Source: Bacilli bacterium
GTDB lineage: Bacteria; Bacillota_I; Bacilli_A; RFN20; CAG-826
Direction of reading: 5' to 3'
DNA length: 64,000 bases
Assembly (NCBI GenBank): GCA_017502465.1
Contig: JAFVUY010000017.1
Coordinates: forward strand, 62,001 to 126,000
Part shown: positions 20,207 through 29,657 of the stretch, piece after piece
How positions within the stretch are numbered: position 1 is the first letter of the stretch
How the letters are laid out: the number at the start of each line of letters is the position of its first letter
Notes under the pieces: generated by a model
The model's database searches: none
The model's input: only the letters and a program-made list of their open reading frames with translations
Told to the model about the DNA's origin: nothing
Position numbers and translations under genes: made by a program

Positions 20207-21265
20207 CTATTTCTTTTTGTTTCGTTTGTTTTGGTGTTTTTCCCAAACCCTTGGATAATATTCTCTCCAGATTTTAGCGACATTTTCTTTTGAATAGAAT
20301 TCGGAAATAAATTTAGAATTTTCAGAAGCTTGTTTGTAATAATCTTTATCGGCTGCTAAAAGGTTGATTTTTTCATGGAACCCATCAACATCGGATGCTT
20401 TTTCGTATTTGTGGAAAAGGATATCTTCATATAAATCCAAATCTCTTAATAAGACAGGTGTGTGAGAATTAACAGCTTCAAGAATCGCCATTGGGAAAAG
20501 TTCGGCGAAAGAAGGCATGAACAAAACATCAGTCATATTAAAGATATCATTCATCTCAACTCTTGGGATAATGCCAATAAAACGAACGTTTGAAGGTGGG
20601 TTGTCCATGATCGCCTTTAATTCTTTATAGCCATCAGTGATTTTTCCAAAAGAAAAACCTCCAGCCCAAACAAATTGTTTGTCAGGGTTTTTCTTTGCGA
20701 CTTCGACAAAGTCTTTAACGCCTTTTCTGGTTTGAACTTGTCCACATCCAAGGACCACGAAATCATCAGGTTTTAAGCCGTATTTCGCACGGACTTCATT
20801 TCTTCTTTCTGTGTCGATTTTATAAAAATCTGTTTTATTAACGTAATTAGGAATATATGTTATGTTTTCTCTTTTTAAACCAATCTCAGTTAAAGGTTTG
20901 ATAAAAATAGGATTAACAACAACAACTTCGTCAGCTTTTCTATAAAAACTTTTTACATACCATTTAAAAATCGAGAAGAACAATTTGTTCATTTTAATTG
21001 ATCCGTCTAAAGTTGTTGGAAGGAAGTGAACATAAACGACATTACATGTCTTTCTACCCATTTTAAAAAGGAAGTTAGGCATAACTGTGTGTATATGGTT
21101 AATATGAATTTTTGTTTTCTTTGGTCTTTTTTCTTTGTTAACGTAAACGTTAAATAAATCATTTTGTTCTTTAACTAACGCGACTTGTTCAAGATAAGCA
21201 CTTGCGACACCTTGTCCATCAACTGAATCAGCGTTAGATAACATACGGATATTAATTTTTGACAT
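20207..21265 (-). CDS. Glycosyltransferase family 4, possibly glycolipid (diglucosyl-diacylglycerol) synthase
   Basis: 352 residues. N-terminal GT-B acceptor domain (residues 1-165) and C-terminal donor domain. Typical GT4 marks are NYVNKTDF, LGCGQVQTRKGVKDF, and the E-x7-E region FMPSFAELFPMAILEA. Its N-terminal arrangement (VVYVHFLPTT, then a charged, membrane-proximal helix FKWYVKSFYRKADEVVVVNP) resembles the processive glycolipid synthases of Firmicutes and Acholeplasma. That acceptor is inference. RBS AGGAG lies before the ATG at 21265. It is a monocistronic leftward gene. Confidence 0.78.
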   Translation of the reverse strand: MSKINIRMLSNADSVDGQGVASAYLEQVALVKEQNDLFNVYVNKEKRPKKTKIHINHIHTVMPNFLFKMGRKTCNVVYVHFLPTTLDGSIKMNKLFFSIFKWYVKSFYRKADEVVVVNPIFIKPLTEIGLKRENITYIPNYVNKTDFYKIDTERRNEVRAKYGLKPDDFVVLGCGQVQTRKGVKDFVEVAKKNPDKQFVWAGGFSFGKITDGYKELKAIMDNPPSNVRFIGIIPRVEMNDIFNMTDVLFMPSFAELFPMAILEAVNSHTPVLLRDLDLYEDILFHKYEKASDVDGFHEKINLLAADKDYYKQASENSKFISEFYSKENVAKIWREYYPRVWEKHQNKRNKKK

Positions 21266-21379
21266 AATTAAAACTCCTTTTGGTGTTTTTATTATAAAGA
21301 ATCTATAGATAAATGTCTATTTCGTATATTTCATCAAAAACAAAGTTTTTATTTATAAAAAATATGATAGAATATTAAT

Positions 21380-21457
21380 GCCATCGCGATGAATAACCGC
21401 GAACCAGGTCAGGACAGGAATGTAGCAGCCTTAAGTGTCTTATTCATGTGCGGTGGT
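21380..21457 (+). ncRNA. ffs: Signal recognition particle RNA, small bacterial (4.5S) type
   Basis: Contains the universally conserved domain IV core AGGTCAGGACAGGAA followed by GTAGCAGCCTTAAG. The flanks pair as one long hairpin: GCCATCGC (from 21380) with GCGGTGGT (to 21457), and ATGAATA with TATTCAT. This is the about 80-base form without an Alu domain. It binds Ffh for co-translational targeting. It lies 10 bases upstream of tadA, as scr and tadA are neighbours in Bacillus. Confidence 0.95.
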
Positions 21458-21467
21458 TTTCTTAAAT

Positions 21468-21932
21468 ATGATTAAAGACCACGACTATTTTATGAATATA
21501 GCCTTAAAAGAGGCTGAAAAAGCCTCTAAAATTGACGAGGTTCCAATTGGTTGTGTTATTGTCAAAGACAATAAAATTATCGCAAAAAGTCACAATAAAA
21601 AAGAAATAAACCAAGACCCTCTAGGCCATGCGGAAATTATTGCAATTAGAAAAGCTGCTAGAAAACTAAAAAACTGGAGATTAGAAGGGTGTACATTATA
21701 TGTGACTATTGAACCTTGCTTAATGTGTTGCGGAGCGATTATTCAATCAAGAATTCCCCGAGTAGTATATGGCTCAAACGATCCTAAAGGTGGAGCGGTT
21801 GAATCGTCAATAAAAGCCTTTGAAATAGACAACATCAATCATCGACCAGAGGTTATTAAAGGTGTCAAAAAAGACGATTGCAGCGAAATTATTAAAAAAT
21901 ATTTTAAGAAAAAAAGAGAAAAACAAAATTAA
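21468..21932 (+). CDS. tadA: tRNA-specific adenosine deaminase
   Basis: Deaminates A34 of tRNA-Arg(ACG) to inosine. 154 residues from ATG 21468. The zinc-site motifs HAE (in LGHAEIIAIRKAA) and PCLMC are intact, and the EVPIGCVIV strand is typical. An in-frame extension back to 21435 would run through the SRP RNA 3' arm and is rejected. A perfect terminator begins at the stop codon. Confidence 0.95.
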   Translation: MIKDHDYFMNIALKEAEKASKIDEVPIGCVIVKDNKIIAKSHNKKEINQDPLGHAEIIAIRKAARKLKNWRLEGCTLYVTIEPCLMCCGAIIQSRIPRVVYGSNDPKGGAVESSIKAFEIDNINHRPEVIKGVKKDDCSEIIKKYFKKKREKQN

Positions 21933-21958
21933 AACTTGGTTATATCCAAGTTTTTTTC
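21932..21958 (+). terminator. Rho-independent terminator after tadA
   Basis: Stem AAACTTGG (21932-21939) / CCAAGTTT (21946-21953), loop TTATAT, then a T run. It begins at the last base of the tadA stop codon. Confidence 0.88.
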
Positions 21959-21978
21959 TATCATATAGATAGACGCGT

Positions 21979-24498
21979 ATGAAAAAGAAATTTGAATTTC
22001 ACGAAATTGAAAGAATCAATCCAAATTATCTGGAAGGTTTAAATGATTTTCAAGTTAGTGAAAGAATTGAAGCGAAGTTGGTAAACAAGACCAAATCAGC
22101 TTACGGAAAATCTTATAAAGAGATTGTTCTCGCTAATTTGTTTTCGTTTTTTAACGTTCTTTTATACATAATCGCTGGATTTATGATTTTTGCTGGCCAC
22201 TATAGTGGTTTGTTTTTCCTTGCTATTCTTATTCCGAATATTTTAATTGGTTTAATTCAAGATTTAAGAGCGAGAAGAACGGTTGCAAAACTTAAATTAT
22301 TATCTTCTAGCAAAATAACCGTTATTAGAAACAGCAAAGAAGAGCAAGTTGATACTTCTGAAATAGTTTTAGACGACATTATCAAATTAAGAAATTCAGA
22401 CCCTGTTCCTGCGGATGGAAAAGTAGTTTATGGCACTCTTGCGGTTAACGAATCTATGTTAACTGGAGAAAGCGCGAATGTTTATAAAAAAGAGGGCGAT
22501 GATGTTTTGTCTGGTTCATATGTCACATCTGGAACAGCATATATTCACGTAGAGAAAGTTGGTAAAGATAGTTACATTGAAAAACTTCAATCTCAAGCAA
22601 ATAAATTTGCAAGATCCCCATCAAAAATTCTTAATTCTTTGAGAAACATGTTTAAAGTAATTGGTTTTACAGTTGTTATTTTAGCAATTGCTTTAATCAT
22701 TACTTACGCAGTTCAAGGAAAATTTAGTAACTTAGATCAAACCAAAGAATCAATCGCCTCTATAGCGGGTTCAATGGTATCTATGATACCAAGTGGGTTA
22801 TATTTGTTGACCTCTGTTGCCTTAGCGGCAGGTGTATTAGTTCTTGCTAGAAAAAGAACCAGCGTTCAAGAAATGTATTCAATTGAGATGCTGGCTAGAA
22901 CTGATGTCTTATGTGTCGATAAAACCGGCACAATTACAGATGGGACAATGCAAGTTAAATTAGTTGTTCCTTTTGATTCACGAATCGGTATAGAACAACT
23001 AAAACAAGCTGTTTCAAATTTATTAATTGCTACGCAAGATGACAACATCACCGCGAAAGCATTAAAAGAATATTTTAATTACAAACAAACTTGTGTTGCC
23101 TCAAAAGTATTACCATTTTCAAGTGAAAATAAATATAGCGCGGCCACTCTTGCTGGAAGAGGAACTTTTGTATTAGGCGCACTTGAATTTTTAAATCTTA
23201 AAAACAAAAAAGGTATTGCGTATAAAACTCTTGAATATACATCAAAAGGTTACAGGGTTTTGGTGCTTGGTTATTCTAAATTACCAATTACCTCAAACAA
23301 ATTTGATCAAGAACTTGAACCTCTTTGTATGATTATCTTGAAAGATAATATTAGACCAGACGCTAAAGAAACCTTTACCTGGTTTAAAGAAAAAGGTGTA
23401 CAAGTTAAAGTTATCTCCGGAGATGACGCATTAACGGTTAGTGAAATCGCTAAAGAGGCCGGAATAGAAAACGCAGAAGAATACATTTCTTTAAACGGTT
23501 TATCTTTAGATGAAGTTAGAAAAATAGCCCCTTACTACACAGTGTTTGGCAGAGTTTCACCAGAACAAAAAGAAGTGTTGGTTCAAGCTTTAAAAGATGA
23601 AGGACACACTGTTGCAATGACAGGTGACGGTGTTAATGATATTCTCGCTCTTAAAAGAGCGGATTGTTCAATTGCAATGAATTCAGGATCTTCTGCTGCA
23701 AAAAATGTTTCCCATATTGTTTTATTAGATTCTGATTTTTCTAAACTTCCATCAGTAGTAGGAGAAGGAAGAAGAGTTATTAATAATTTGCAAAGAACTT
23801 GTTCTTTATTCTTAGTAAAAACAATCTTCGCGATGGTGTTGACGGTATTTTTCCTTGTCCTATCTTGGACGGATAAAACCTATTCATATCCATTTGTTAC
23901 AAACAATATGTACCCATGGGAAATTGTTACAATAGGAATTGCTGCCTTCTTCTTAGCGTTACAACCAAACAAAGAAAAAATAAATGGCAATTTCATGAAA
24001 AACATATTTGCTAAGGCAATACCTGCTGGAATCTGCTCTATTTTAATTGTGATCATTTTCTTTACTTTATATTTGTTGGGAAAAGAAAAGATTTTTTATT
24101 CAGGTTTGATATATCAAACAGTAGAAGTTAATGGAGATATTGTTGATGTCGCTTTAAGACAAACGATATCAATGTCCGTTATTGGTTTCTCCTTGTTTAG
24201 CTTTGTGAGTTTGTTTAGAATCATTCTTCCTCCAAATAAATATCGTATTGGTGTATTTATTGGCGCGTTTGTCTTAGTCGCGGCGATATTTGTTATTGAT
24301 ATTTTTTGGAACATCAACACTAGGAATTTACCAGGTGGACCTACCAATATTTTAAAAATTGATTATCAATATTTAAACGCTGCAAACTTCGTTGTTTTAT
24401 TTAATGTTGTAGCGATTATTTCCGCAATTTATTTAACCGTTAATTACATAGTCAGTGTCATAAAAAGAAAAGAGGTTAAGGCAGATGATAAGAATTAA
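21979..24498 (+). CDS. Cation-transporting P-type ATPase, CtpE-like
   Basis: 839-residue P-type ATPase, probably exporting Ca2+ or another divalent cation. Domains: actuator loop with LTGES, M4 MIPSGLYLLTS, phosphorylation motif CVDKTGTITDG, nucleotide domain, hinge MTGDGVNDILALKRADCSIAM, and C-terminal membrane helices. The sequence around M4 and the DKTGT (SVQEMYSIEMLARTDVLC) matches the CtpE group. The ion preference is inferred from family. It starts the operon ATPase-psuG-tetR-adh, overlapping psuG by 14 bases. Confidence 0.88.
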   Translation: MKKKFEFHEIERINPNYLEGLNDFQVSERIEAKLVNKTKSAYGKSYKEIVLANLFSFFNVLLYIIAGFMIFAGHYSGLFFLAILIPNILIGLIQDLRARRTVAKLKLLSSSKITVIRNSKEEQVDTSEIVLDDIIKLRNSDPVPADGKVVYGTLAVNESMLTGESANVYKKEGDDVLSGSYVTSGTAYIHVEKVGKDSYIEKLQSQANKFARSPSKILNSLRNMFKVIGFTVVILAIALIITYAVQGKFSNLDQTKESIASIAGSMVSMIPSGLYLLTSVALAAGVLVLARKRTSVQEMYSIEMLARTDVLCVDKTGTITDGTMQVKLVVPFDSRIGIEQLKQAVSNLLIATQDDNITAKALKEYFNYKQTCVASKVLPFSSENKYSAATLAGRGTFVLGALEFLNLKNKKGIAYKTLEYTSKGYRVLVLGYSKLPITSNKFDQELEPLCMIILKDNIRPDAKETFTWFKEKGVQVKVISGDDALTVSEIAKEAGIENAEEYISLNGLSLDEVRKIAPYYTVFGRVSPEQKEVLVQALKDEGHTVAMTGDGVNDILALKRADCSIAMNSGSSAAKNVSHIVLLDSDFSKLPSVVGEGRRVINNLQRTCSLFLVKTIFAMVLTVFFLVLSWTDKTYSYPFVTNNMYPWEIVTIGIAAFFLALQPNKEKINGNFMKNIFAKAIPAGICSILIVIIFFTLYLLGKEKIFYSGLIYQTVEVNGDIVDVALRQTISMSVIGFSLFSFVSLFRIILPPNKYRIGVFIGAFVLVAAIFVIDIFWNINTRNLPGGPTNILKIDYQYLNAANFVVLFNVVAIISAIYLTVNYIVSVIKRKEVKADDKN

Positions 24499-25387
24499 TA
24501 AAGAAGTACAAGAAGCACTTAAAAACAATGTACCTGTTGTGGCTTTAGAAAGCACAATTATTTCTCATGGTATGCCTTATCCTAAAAACGTTGAAACAGC
24601 GTTAAGGGTTGAAAAAGAAATTAGAGATAATGGTGCGGTTCCTGCTACAATCGGCATCATTGATGGTGTAGCAATTATCGGTATGGACCCGGAACAAATT
24701 GAACTTTTTGGTAAAACCAAAAGGATTGTTAAAGCCTCTAGAAGAGACTTGCCGGTTATCTTTGCTAAAAAAATGTGGGGTGCAACAACTGTTAGTGCAA
24801 CCATGATTTTAGCGGCCGCTGCAGGAATTGAAGTTTTTGTTACTGGGGGTATAGGAGGTGTTCATAGAGGTGCTGAAACCACAATGGATATATCTACAGA
24901 TCTCCAAGAACTAGCAAAAACGAACGTCACAGTTGTCTGTGCAGGTGCTAAAGCGATTTTAGATTTACCATTAACTTTAGAATATTTAGAAACAATGGGG
25001 GTTCCTGTTTTGGGATACCAAACAAAAGAATTACCATGCTTCTACACTAGAAGTTCGGGTTTAAAAGTTGATTATGAAATATCGAATTATGAAGAAGCTG
25101 CAAGAATCATCAAAGAAAAACGTAATTTAAATCTTACTGGTGGGGTTTTAATAACTAACCCAATCCCTGTTCAATACGAAATGGATAAAGATATTATCGA
25201 TAACGCGATTGAAAACGCTTTAAAAGAAATGGATGAACTTGGGATTAAAGGTAAAGAAAGCACACCTTTCTTATTAAAAAGAATAACTGAATTAACCGGT
25301 GGAGATTCTCTAGAATCTAATATTGAATTAGTATTAAATAATGCGAGAGTTGGCGCGAACATCGCTAAGGAGTATTCGAAGTTATGA
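24485..25387 (+). CDS. psuG: Pseudouridine-5'-phosphate glycosidase
   Basis: Cleaves pseudouridine-5'-phosphate to uracil and ribose-5-phosphate. 300 residues, normal length. Recognisable blocks: VVALESTIISHGMPYP, PATIGIIDG, KMWGATTVSATM, TGGIGGVHRGAE and LGYQTKELPCFYTRSSG. No psuK kinase gene is next to it. It overlaps the ATPase gene by 14 bases and the regulator gene by four, so it is translated within the operon. Confidence 0.95.
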   Translation: MIRINKEVQEALKNNVPVVALESTIISHGMPYPKNVETALRVEKEIRDNGAVPATIGIIDGVAIIGMDPEQIELFGKTKRIVKASRRDLPVIFAKKMWGATTVSATMILAAAAGIEVFVTGGIGGVHRGAETTMDISTDLQELAKTNVTVVCAGAKAILDLPLTLEYLETMGVPVLGYQTKELPCFYTRSSGLKVDYEISNYEEAARIIKEKRNLNLTGGVLITNPIPVQYEMDKDIIDNAIENALKEMDELGIKGKESTPFLLKRITELTGGDSLESNIELVLNNARVGANIAKEYSKL

Positions 25388-25929
25388 AAACACAAAGAAG
25401 ACTTGCTGAAACCTTAAAAGATATGATGGCGACTACGCCAATTGATAACATATCGGTAACCACTTTATCTAAAAAGTGTGGAATTAATAGACAGACTTTC
25501 TATTATCATTTTCATGATGTTTACGATTTGCTCACATTAGTGTTTCTAAATGAAAAAGTAGAAAAACTAGATAAAGAAATTAACCCTCATAATCTTTTTG
25601 TGTCTTTATATAATTACTACGAAAAAAATACAGCTTTTATTGACGCAACACTTAATTCTGATGGGAAAGATTTGTTTGTGGAATTTGTTAATAATAATTG
25701 TTACACAACCTTCTTAAAGATATTAAACGCTCATAAAGATAGTAAAAAAGTAACAATTGCGGATAGGAAAGCTATTGCGAGATTTTATGGATATGCATAT
25801 GCTTGCACAATTGTTTTCTTTATTACTAACACAAAAAATAAAACCCTCGATAAATTTTTAAAAGACATAAAAGTCACCGAAGATAATTTCTTAGAAATTG
25901 CTTTAGAAAATTGTATAAAAAGGAAATAA
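25384..25929 (+). CDS. TetR/AcrR-family transcriptional regulator, DhaS-like
   Basis: 181 residues. The N-terminal HTH is ISVTTLSKKCGINRQTFYYHFHDVYDLL (about residues 21-48), with a C-terminal ligand domain of the type seen in DhaS-like regulators. ATG overlaps the psuG stop by four bases, and the next gene starts three bases after its stop. It therefore probably controls the alcohol dehydrogenase or the whole operon. The effector is unknown. Confidence 0.85.
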   Translation: MKTQRRLAETLKDMMATTPIDNISVTTLSKKCGINRQTFYYHFHDVYDLLTLVFLNEKVEKLDKEINPHNLFVSLYNYYEKNTAFIDATLNSDGKDLFVEFVNNNCYTTFLKILNAHKDSKKVTIADRKAIARFYGYAYACTIVFFITNTKNKTLDKFLKDIKVTEDNFLEIALENCIKRK

Positions 25930-25932
25930 TTC

Positions 25933-27105
25933 GTGCAAAAGTTTGATTTTTTACTTAAAACCGAATTATTTTTCGGCGAAAATCGTGTAGATGAAATAGG
26001 GGATATTATCAACAAATATTCTTTTAAAAAGATATGTGTTTTGACTGGGATGTCTTCTGTTAAAAGAAGTGGTTTGCTTGATAAAGTTCTTAACATTTTA
26101 AATCAACACAACTTTGAATATATTGTTTTAGAAGGTATTAGACCAAATCCTGATATTAGTTTTGTTTATGACAATTTAGGTAAAATTAAATCTTTTGAAC
26201 CCGATCTACTTTTAGCGATAGGTGGAGGTTCTGTGATTGATACTGCTAAATTAATTAGTCACGCATATTACTACGGAGGAGATGCTTTTGATTTTAACCT
26301 TCACAAAGCAACACCAACAAAGGTTTTGCCTCTAGGAGTAATATTAACTATTTCTGCTGCTGGAAGTGAGATGTCTACATCATGTGTCATGCAAGATGAT
26401 AAAACTAAGACAAAGGCAGGATTTAATTCTGAACTTAATAGACCGTTATTTGCTATTTGTGACCCATTATTAACAACTTCGGTAAGTAAGGTTCAAACAG
26501 CTTATGGAATTGTTGATATTTTGATGCACACATTAGAAAGATATTTTAACCCTTCAGACAAATATGATCTATCAGATGGATTTTCCGAGGGGTTAATTAG
26601 AACGGTATTAAACGCAGGTTTGGTTGCGTATAATAACCCAAATGATATCTCTTCTAGAAAGGCTTTGATGCTTGCGTCTTCTTTTTCTCATAACGGCGTT
26701 ACAAGCATTGGAAAATCATATACCATGTATGTTCATCAACTTGAACATGTTTTATCTGGTGTTTATAAAGATGTTGCTCACGCAGCAGGACTTGCGGTCC
26801 TTTGGCCAAAATGGGCTAGATTTTATCTAGAATACGATGTAGATAAGTTCGATTTACTCGCAAAGAATGTTTTCCATTCTTTTAAAGATGACAAATTACA
26901 AAATGGGTTATATGCTATTGAGTGTTTAGAAAATTATTTTAAACAGTTAAATATGCCAAAAACTTATAAAGATTTAGGCATAAACGATGTTGATATAAAT
27001 TATCTAGCGGACAAATTTTCAAACAATGGGACACGTGTAGTTGCTCATAATAAGAAGCCACTAGATAGAAATGTAGCTTATGAGATTTTCAAAGCTTGCA
27101 TTTAG
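25933..27105 (+). CDS. Iron-containing alcohol dehydrogenase, BdhA/YqhD type
   Basis: NAD(P)H-dependent reductase of aldehydes to alcohols. 390 residues from a GTG start at 25933 with AAGGAAA upstream. The cofactor site is LLAIGGGSVIDTAK. Metal ligands lie in GIVDILMHTLERYF (Asp, His) and HQLEHVLSGVYKDVAHAAG (His, His). Typical for a fermentative butanol dehydrogenase. It follows the TetR regulator by three bases. Confidence 0.92.
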   Translation: MQKFDFLLKTELFFGENRVDEIGDIINKYSFKKICVLTGMSSVKRSGLLDKVLNILNQHNFEYIVLEGIRPNPDISFVYDNLGKIKSFEPDLLLAIGGGSVIDTAKLISHAYYYGGDAFDFNLHKATPTKVLPLGVILTISAAGSEMSTSCVMQDDKTKTKAGFNSELNRPLFAICDPLLTTSVSKVQTAYGIVDILMHTLERYFNPSDKYDLSDGFSEGLIRTVLNAGLVAYNNPNDISSRKALMLASSFSHNGVTSIGKSYTMYVHQLEHVLSGVYKDVAHAAGLAVLWPKWARFYLEYDVDKFDLLAKNVFHSFKDDKLQNGLYAIECLENYFKQLNMPKTYKDLGINDVDINYLADKFSNNGTRVVAHNKKPLDRNVAYEIFKACI

Positions 27106-27116
27106 GAGGAACCAAA

Positions 27117-28271
27117 ATGAAAAAAGAAGATATTACTGGGATGATAGTGTATGTGTTAATCCTCGCTGTTGCGGTTATTTTTGGATTAACAGTGTTACAA
27201 GAGTATTCACGCGCGGCAAACATGACTACTGGTGAGTTTGTTGGCTTTGTTTTGCTAGCCATATTTGTTGGAATAGTGTTTAACGCTATTATTTTTGAAC
27301 TTGCTCACGTTGCAGGGGCAAAAGTTGGAAGATATAACATTCTTTCTGTTAATGTCTTAGGTTTTTGCTTTTACAAAGTTGATAACAAAACCAAATTCAA
27401 ATTCTCTAGCTACGATGGTTTAACAGGCGAAACAAAAATTAACCCAATTCCTAACGCGAAGAAAGAACCAAATCCAACCCCATATTTATTATTTGGAGCG
27501 TTATTTTACATTATTCAATTAATTGCTATTTTATTCTTGTTCTCATATTTCACAGCAACCAAAGATAAAACATTAACTAAAGTTGCCTATTTCCTTTTAA
27601 TTGTTGTTACCTTAGGTGGACTAATTCTTGTTTATAATTTAATGCCATTCAAATTAGATTCAATTAACGATGGTTATCGTTTAACCATGACCACAAACAA
27701 AAAGAATATTATCGCTTTTAATGAACTCTTAAGAGTCGAAAATTCAATTGCTACAGGTGACACCTCAATTGAAGTTAAAACATTCGATCAAATTACTAAT
27801 TTCACTGCAGATCTTAACTTAAATAAAGTTTATTTGCTTTTAGAAGACAAAAAATATGAAGAAGCTGAAGAATTATTAAACATTATTTTAAGCGGAAAAA
27901 CGGAGCTTTCTCCTAAAACATATATTCGCGCAAGAGCACAAAAAATCTACATCAATATTGTTACCAAAACTTTAGAAGAGGCTAAAAAGTTTTATGAGGA
28001 AGAAGTTGATGTTCAAGAAAGAAGAGAAATATCCAAAGATGTCTCAATGGCGTCAATTAGAACATATATCTTAATGGCGGGCCTTCTTGATAAATCACGC
28101 TCGGAAACAGTCTTAACTTTGAACAAAGTTTTAAAGGCATATAAACACACCCCAAAACAAAGAAAGAAAATCGAAATGGAATTATATAACGAAGCACTAA
28201 ATATGGTAATTAAAGCTCACCCAACCTGGGAGCTTGAAGGATACCTACTTGTAGATACTTCGGTTCAATAG
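27117..28271 (+). CDS. Membrane protein resembling a degenerate M50 (site-2) protease, with TPR-like tail
   Basis: 384 residues from ATG 27117 (site TAGGAGGAA). Membrane segments lie at about 8-28, 42-66 and several between 115 and 185. The second contains FELAHVAGAK where M50 proteases have HExxH, so the first His is Phe. A later NLMPFKLDSINDG resembles the second M50 motif NxxPxxxxDG. The C-terminal 170 residues are helical, with EEAEELLNIIL-type TPR-like repeats. Proteolysis is unlikely with one ligand missing. A pseudo-protease or adaptor role is inference. It is 11 bases from adh but may have a separate function. Confidence 0.6.
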   Translation: MKKEDITGMIVYVLILAVAVIFGLTVLQEYSRAANMTTGEFVGFVLLAIFVGIVFNAIIFELAHVAGAKVGRYNILSVNVLGFCFYKVDNKTKFKFSSYDGLTGETKINPIPNAKKEPNPTPYLLFGALFYIIQLIAILFLFSYFTATKDKTLTKVAYFLLIVVTLGGLILVYNLMPFKLDSINDGYRLTMTTNKKNIIAFNELLRVENSIATGDTSIEVKTFDQITNFTADLNLNKVYLLLEDKKYEEAEELLNIILSGKTELSPKTYIRARAQKIYINIVTKTLEEAKKFYEEEVDVQERREISKDVSMASIRTYILMAGLLDKSRSETVLTLNKVLKAYKHTPKQRKKIEMELYNEALNMVIKAHPTWELEGYLLVDTSVQ

Positions 28272-28277
28272 AATAAT

Positions 28278-28316
28278 AAAAAGTCCTTCGTGAAGTTAAA
28301 CACAAAGGACTTTTTT
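28278..28316. terminator. Bidirectional Rho-independent terminator
   Basis: Inverted repeat AAGTCCTT (28281-28288) / AAGGACTT (28305-28312), with A run on the left and T run on the right. It serves the M50-like gene and the convergent tldE gene. Confidence 0.82.
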
Positions 28317-28334
28317 AGTTGTATAAACAACTAA

Positions 28335-29657
28335 CTATTTACCAGAAACTTTAATTGATTTGATAACTAAACTTGGAATAGAAACACCGCCAACAAGGTG
28401 TTTGACATCTCCACCAACTTCGATAACGTCATTAAATAAATCAATGAGGTTACCACCGATAGTAATTAAATCGACAGGTGTTGTTTTCTTGCCGTTTTCG
28501 ATTAAGAAACCACTTGATTGAAGTGAGAAATTACCAGATTGAGCATTTAATCCAGCGTGTAACCCAGCGATATCTGTAATGTAAATTCCATCACCAACTA
28601 ATTGGAACAATTCTTCTTGACTCTTTTTACCATGTTTAATGGTTAAGTATGTTGAGGCGATACCAATTTTTCCGCCCGCTTTATAACCATTACCGGTTGT
28701 TTGAACTCCGTCTTTAGCGGCGGTTGTTAAGTTATATAAGTAAGTTTGAAGGACACCGTTTTTGATGATTGGTTTATTATATGTTGCAACACCTTCATCA
28801 TCAAACCAACGGACAAAGACACCTTTATGAAGAGGGGTGTCGCTTACAGTTAATTTTTTAGAAGCAACTTTTTGTCCTAATTTACCTAAGAATAAAGAAG
28901 ATCTCTTTTGAACATCTTCCGCGTTTGCATTACTGATATACGCTTTAAGTAAGGATGAAGCAACTTCTGGAGAAAGAACCGCTTTGTATGTGTTGGAAAC
29001 ACATGGTTCCCCACCTAATTGTGTAACAGCGGCAGCGACAACCTTTTTCGCTAAAGCATTGATATCAACTTTAGAGAAGTCATTATCAAACATTAAATCA
29101 AAACCTGTTTTAACTTGCTCGCCAGATTTTGCGACCGCAACACCTGCGTAAACATAGTAATTGGTTTTTTGTGTTAATTTTAATCCGTGAGAATTAATGA
29201 GAGTAATGCTTGAAGCGGTTTCAGAATATTCAACAGCTTCAATTTCAACAATTCTTTCATCTAATTCTTTAATTCTCTTTTCAAGCTCATAGAGCTTTTT
29301 CATTTTTTCATCAACGGAAATTTTGCTTAATTCTGGATTAAAGGTATTGATTTTCTTATATTTTTCACTACCTTTGAAAAGAATTGATGGGTCATCATTT
29401 TCAATAATTCCAGCGTTTTTGATAATGGAGTCTACTAAATATTCAGCTTTTTCTTTGTTGTAGACATCGCTGACGGCGACACCGAATTTACCGTTATAGA
29501 CGCCTCTTGCAATATAGGAAGAACCGTCTTCAACCGCGTATTTATCAACTTCTCCATGGAATAAGGAGAAGGATAATGAGTAAGAGGTTGAAACAAATAA
29601 TTCAACTTCTTCAATACCTTTAGCCTTAGCTAATTCGAAAAATTTATCGTATTTCAT
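28335..29657 (-). CDS. tldE: Metallopeptidase-like protein TldE/PmbA
   Basis: Partner of TldD in the heterodimeric zinc protease that degrades or matures small unfolded peptides (in E. coli, CcdA and microcin B17). 440 residues. The PmbA fold is recognisable, with NSHGL, YAGVAVAKSGEQVKTGFD and LNAQSGNFSLQSSGFLIENGK. Like other TldE it lacks the HExxxH site. Its ATG overlaps the tldD stop by one base (TAATG), so subunits are made in coupled amounts. Confidence 0.93.
   Translation of the reverse strand: MKYDKFFELAKAKGIEEVELFVSTSYSLSFSLFHGEVDKYAVEDGSSYIARGVYNGKFGVAVSDVYNKEKAEYLVDSIIKNAGIIENDDPSILFKGSEKYKKINTFNPELSKISVDEKMKKLYELEKRIKELDERIVEIEAVEYSETASSITLINSHGLKLTQKTNYYVYAGVAVAKSGEQVKTGFDLMFDNDFSKVDINALAKKVVAAAVTQLGGEPCVSNTYKAVLSPEVASSLLKAYISNANAEDVQKRSSLFLGKLGQKVASKKLTVSDTPLHKGVFVRWFDDEGVATYNKPIIKNGVLQTYLYNLTTAAKDGVQTTGNGYKAGGKIGIASTYLTIKHGKKSQEELFQLVGDGIYITDIAGLHAGLNAQSGNFSLQSSGFLIENGKKTTPVDLITIGGNLIDLFNDVIEVGGDVKHLVGGVSIPSLVIKSIKVSGK

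Noticed and set aside
21435-21467. Upstream in-frame extension of tadA
   Set aside because: It would be coded by the 3' arm of the SRP RNA; ATG 21468 gives the normal TadA N-terminus.
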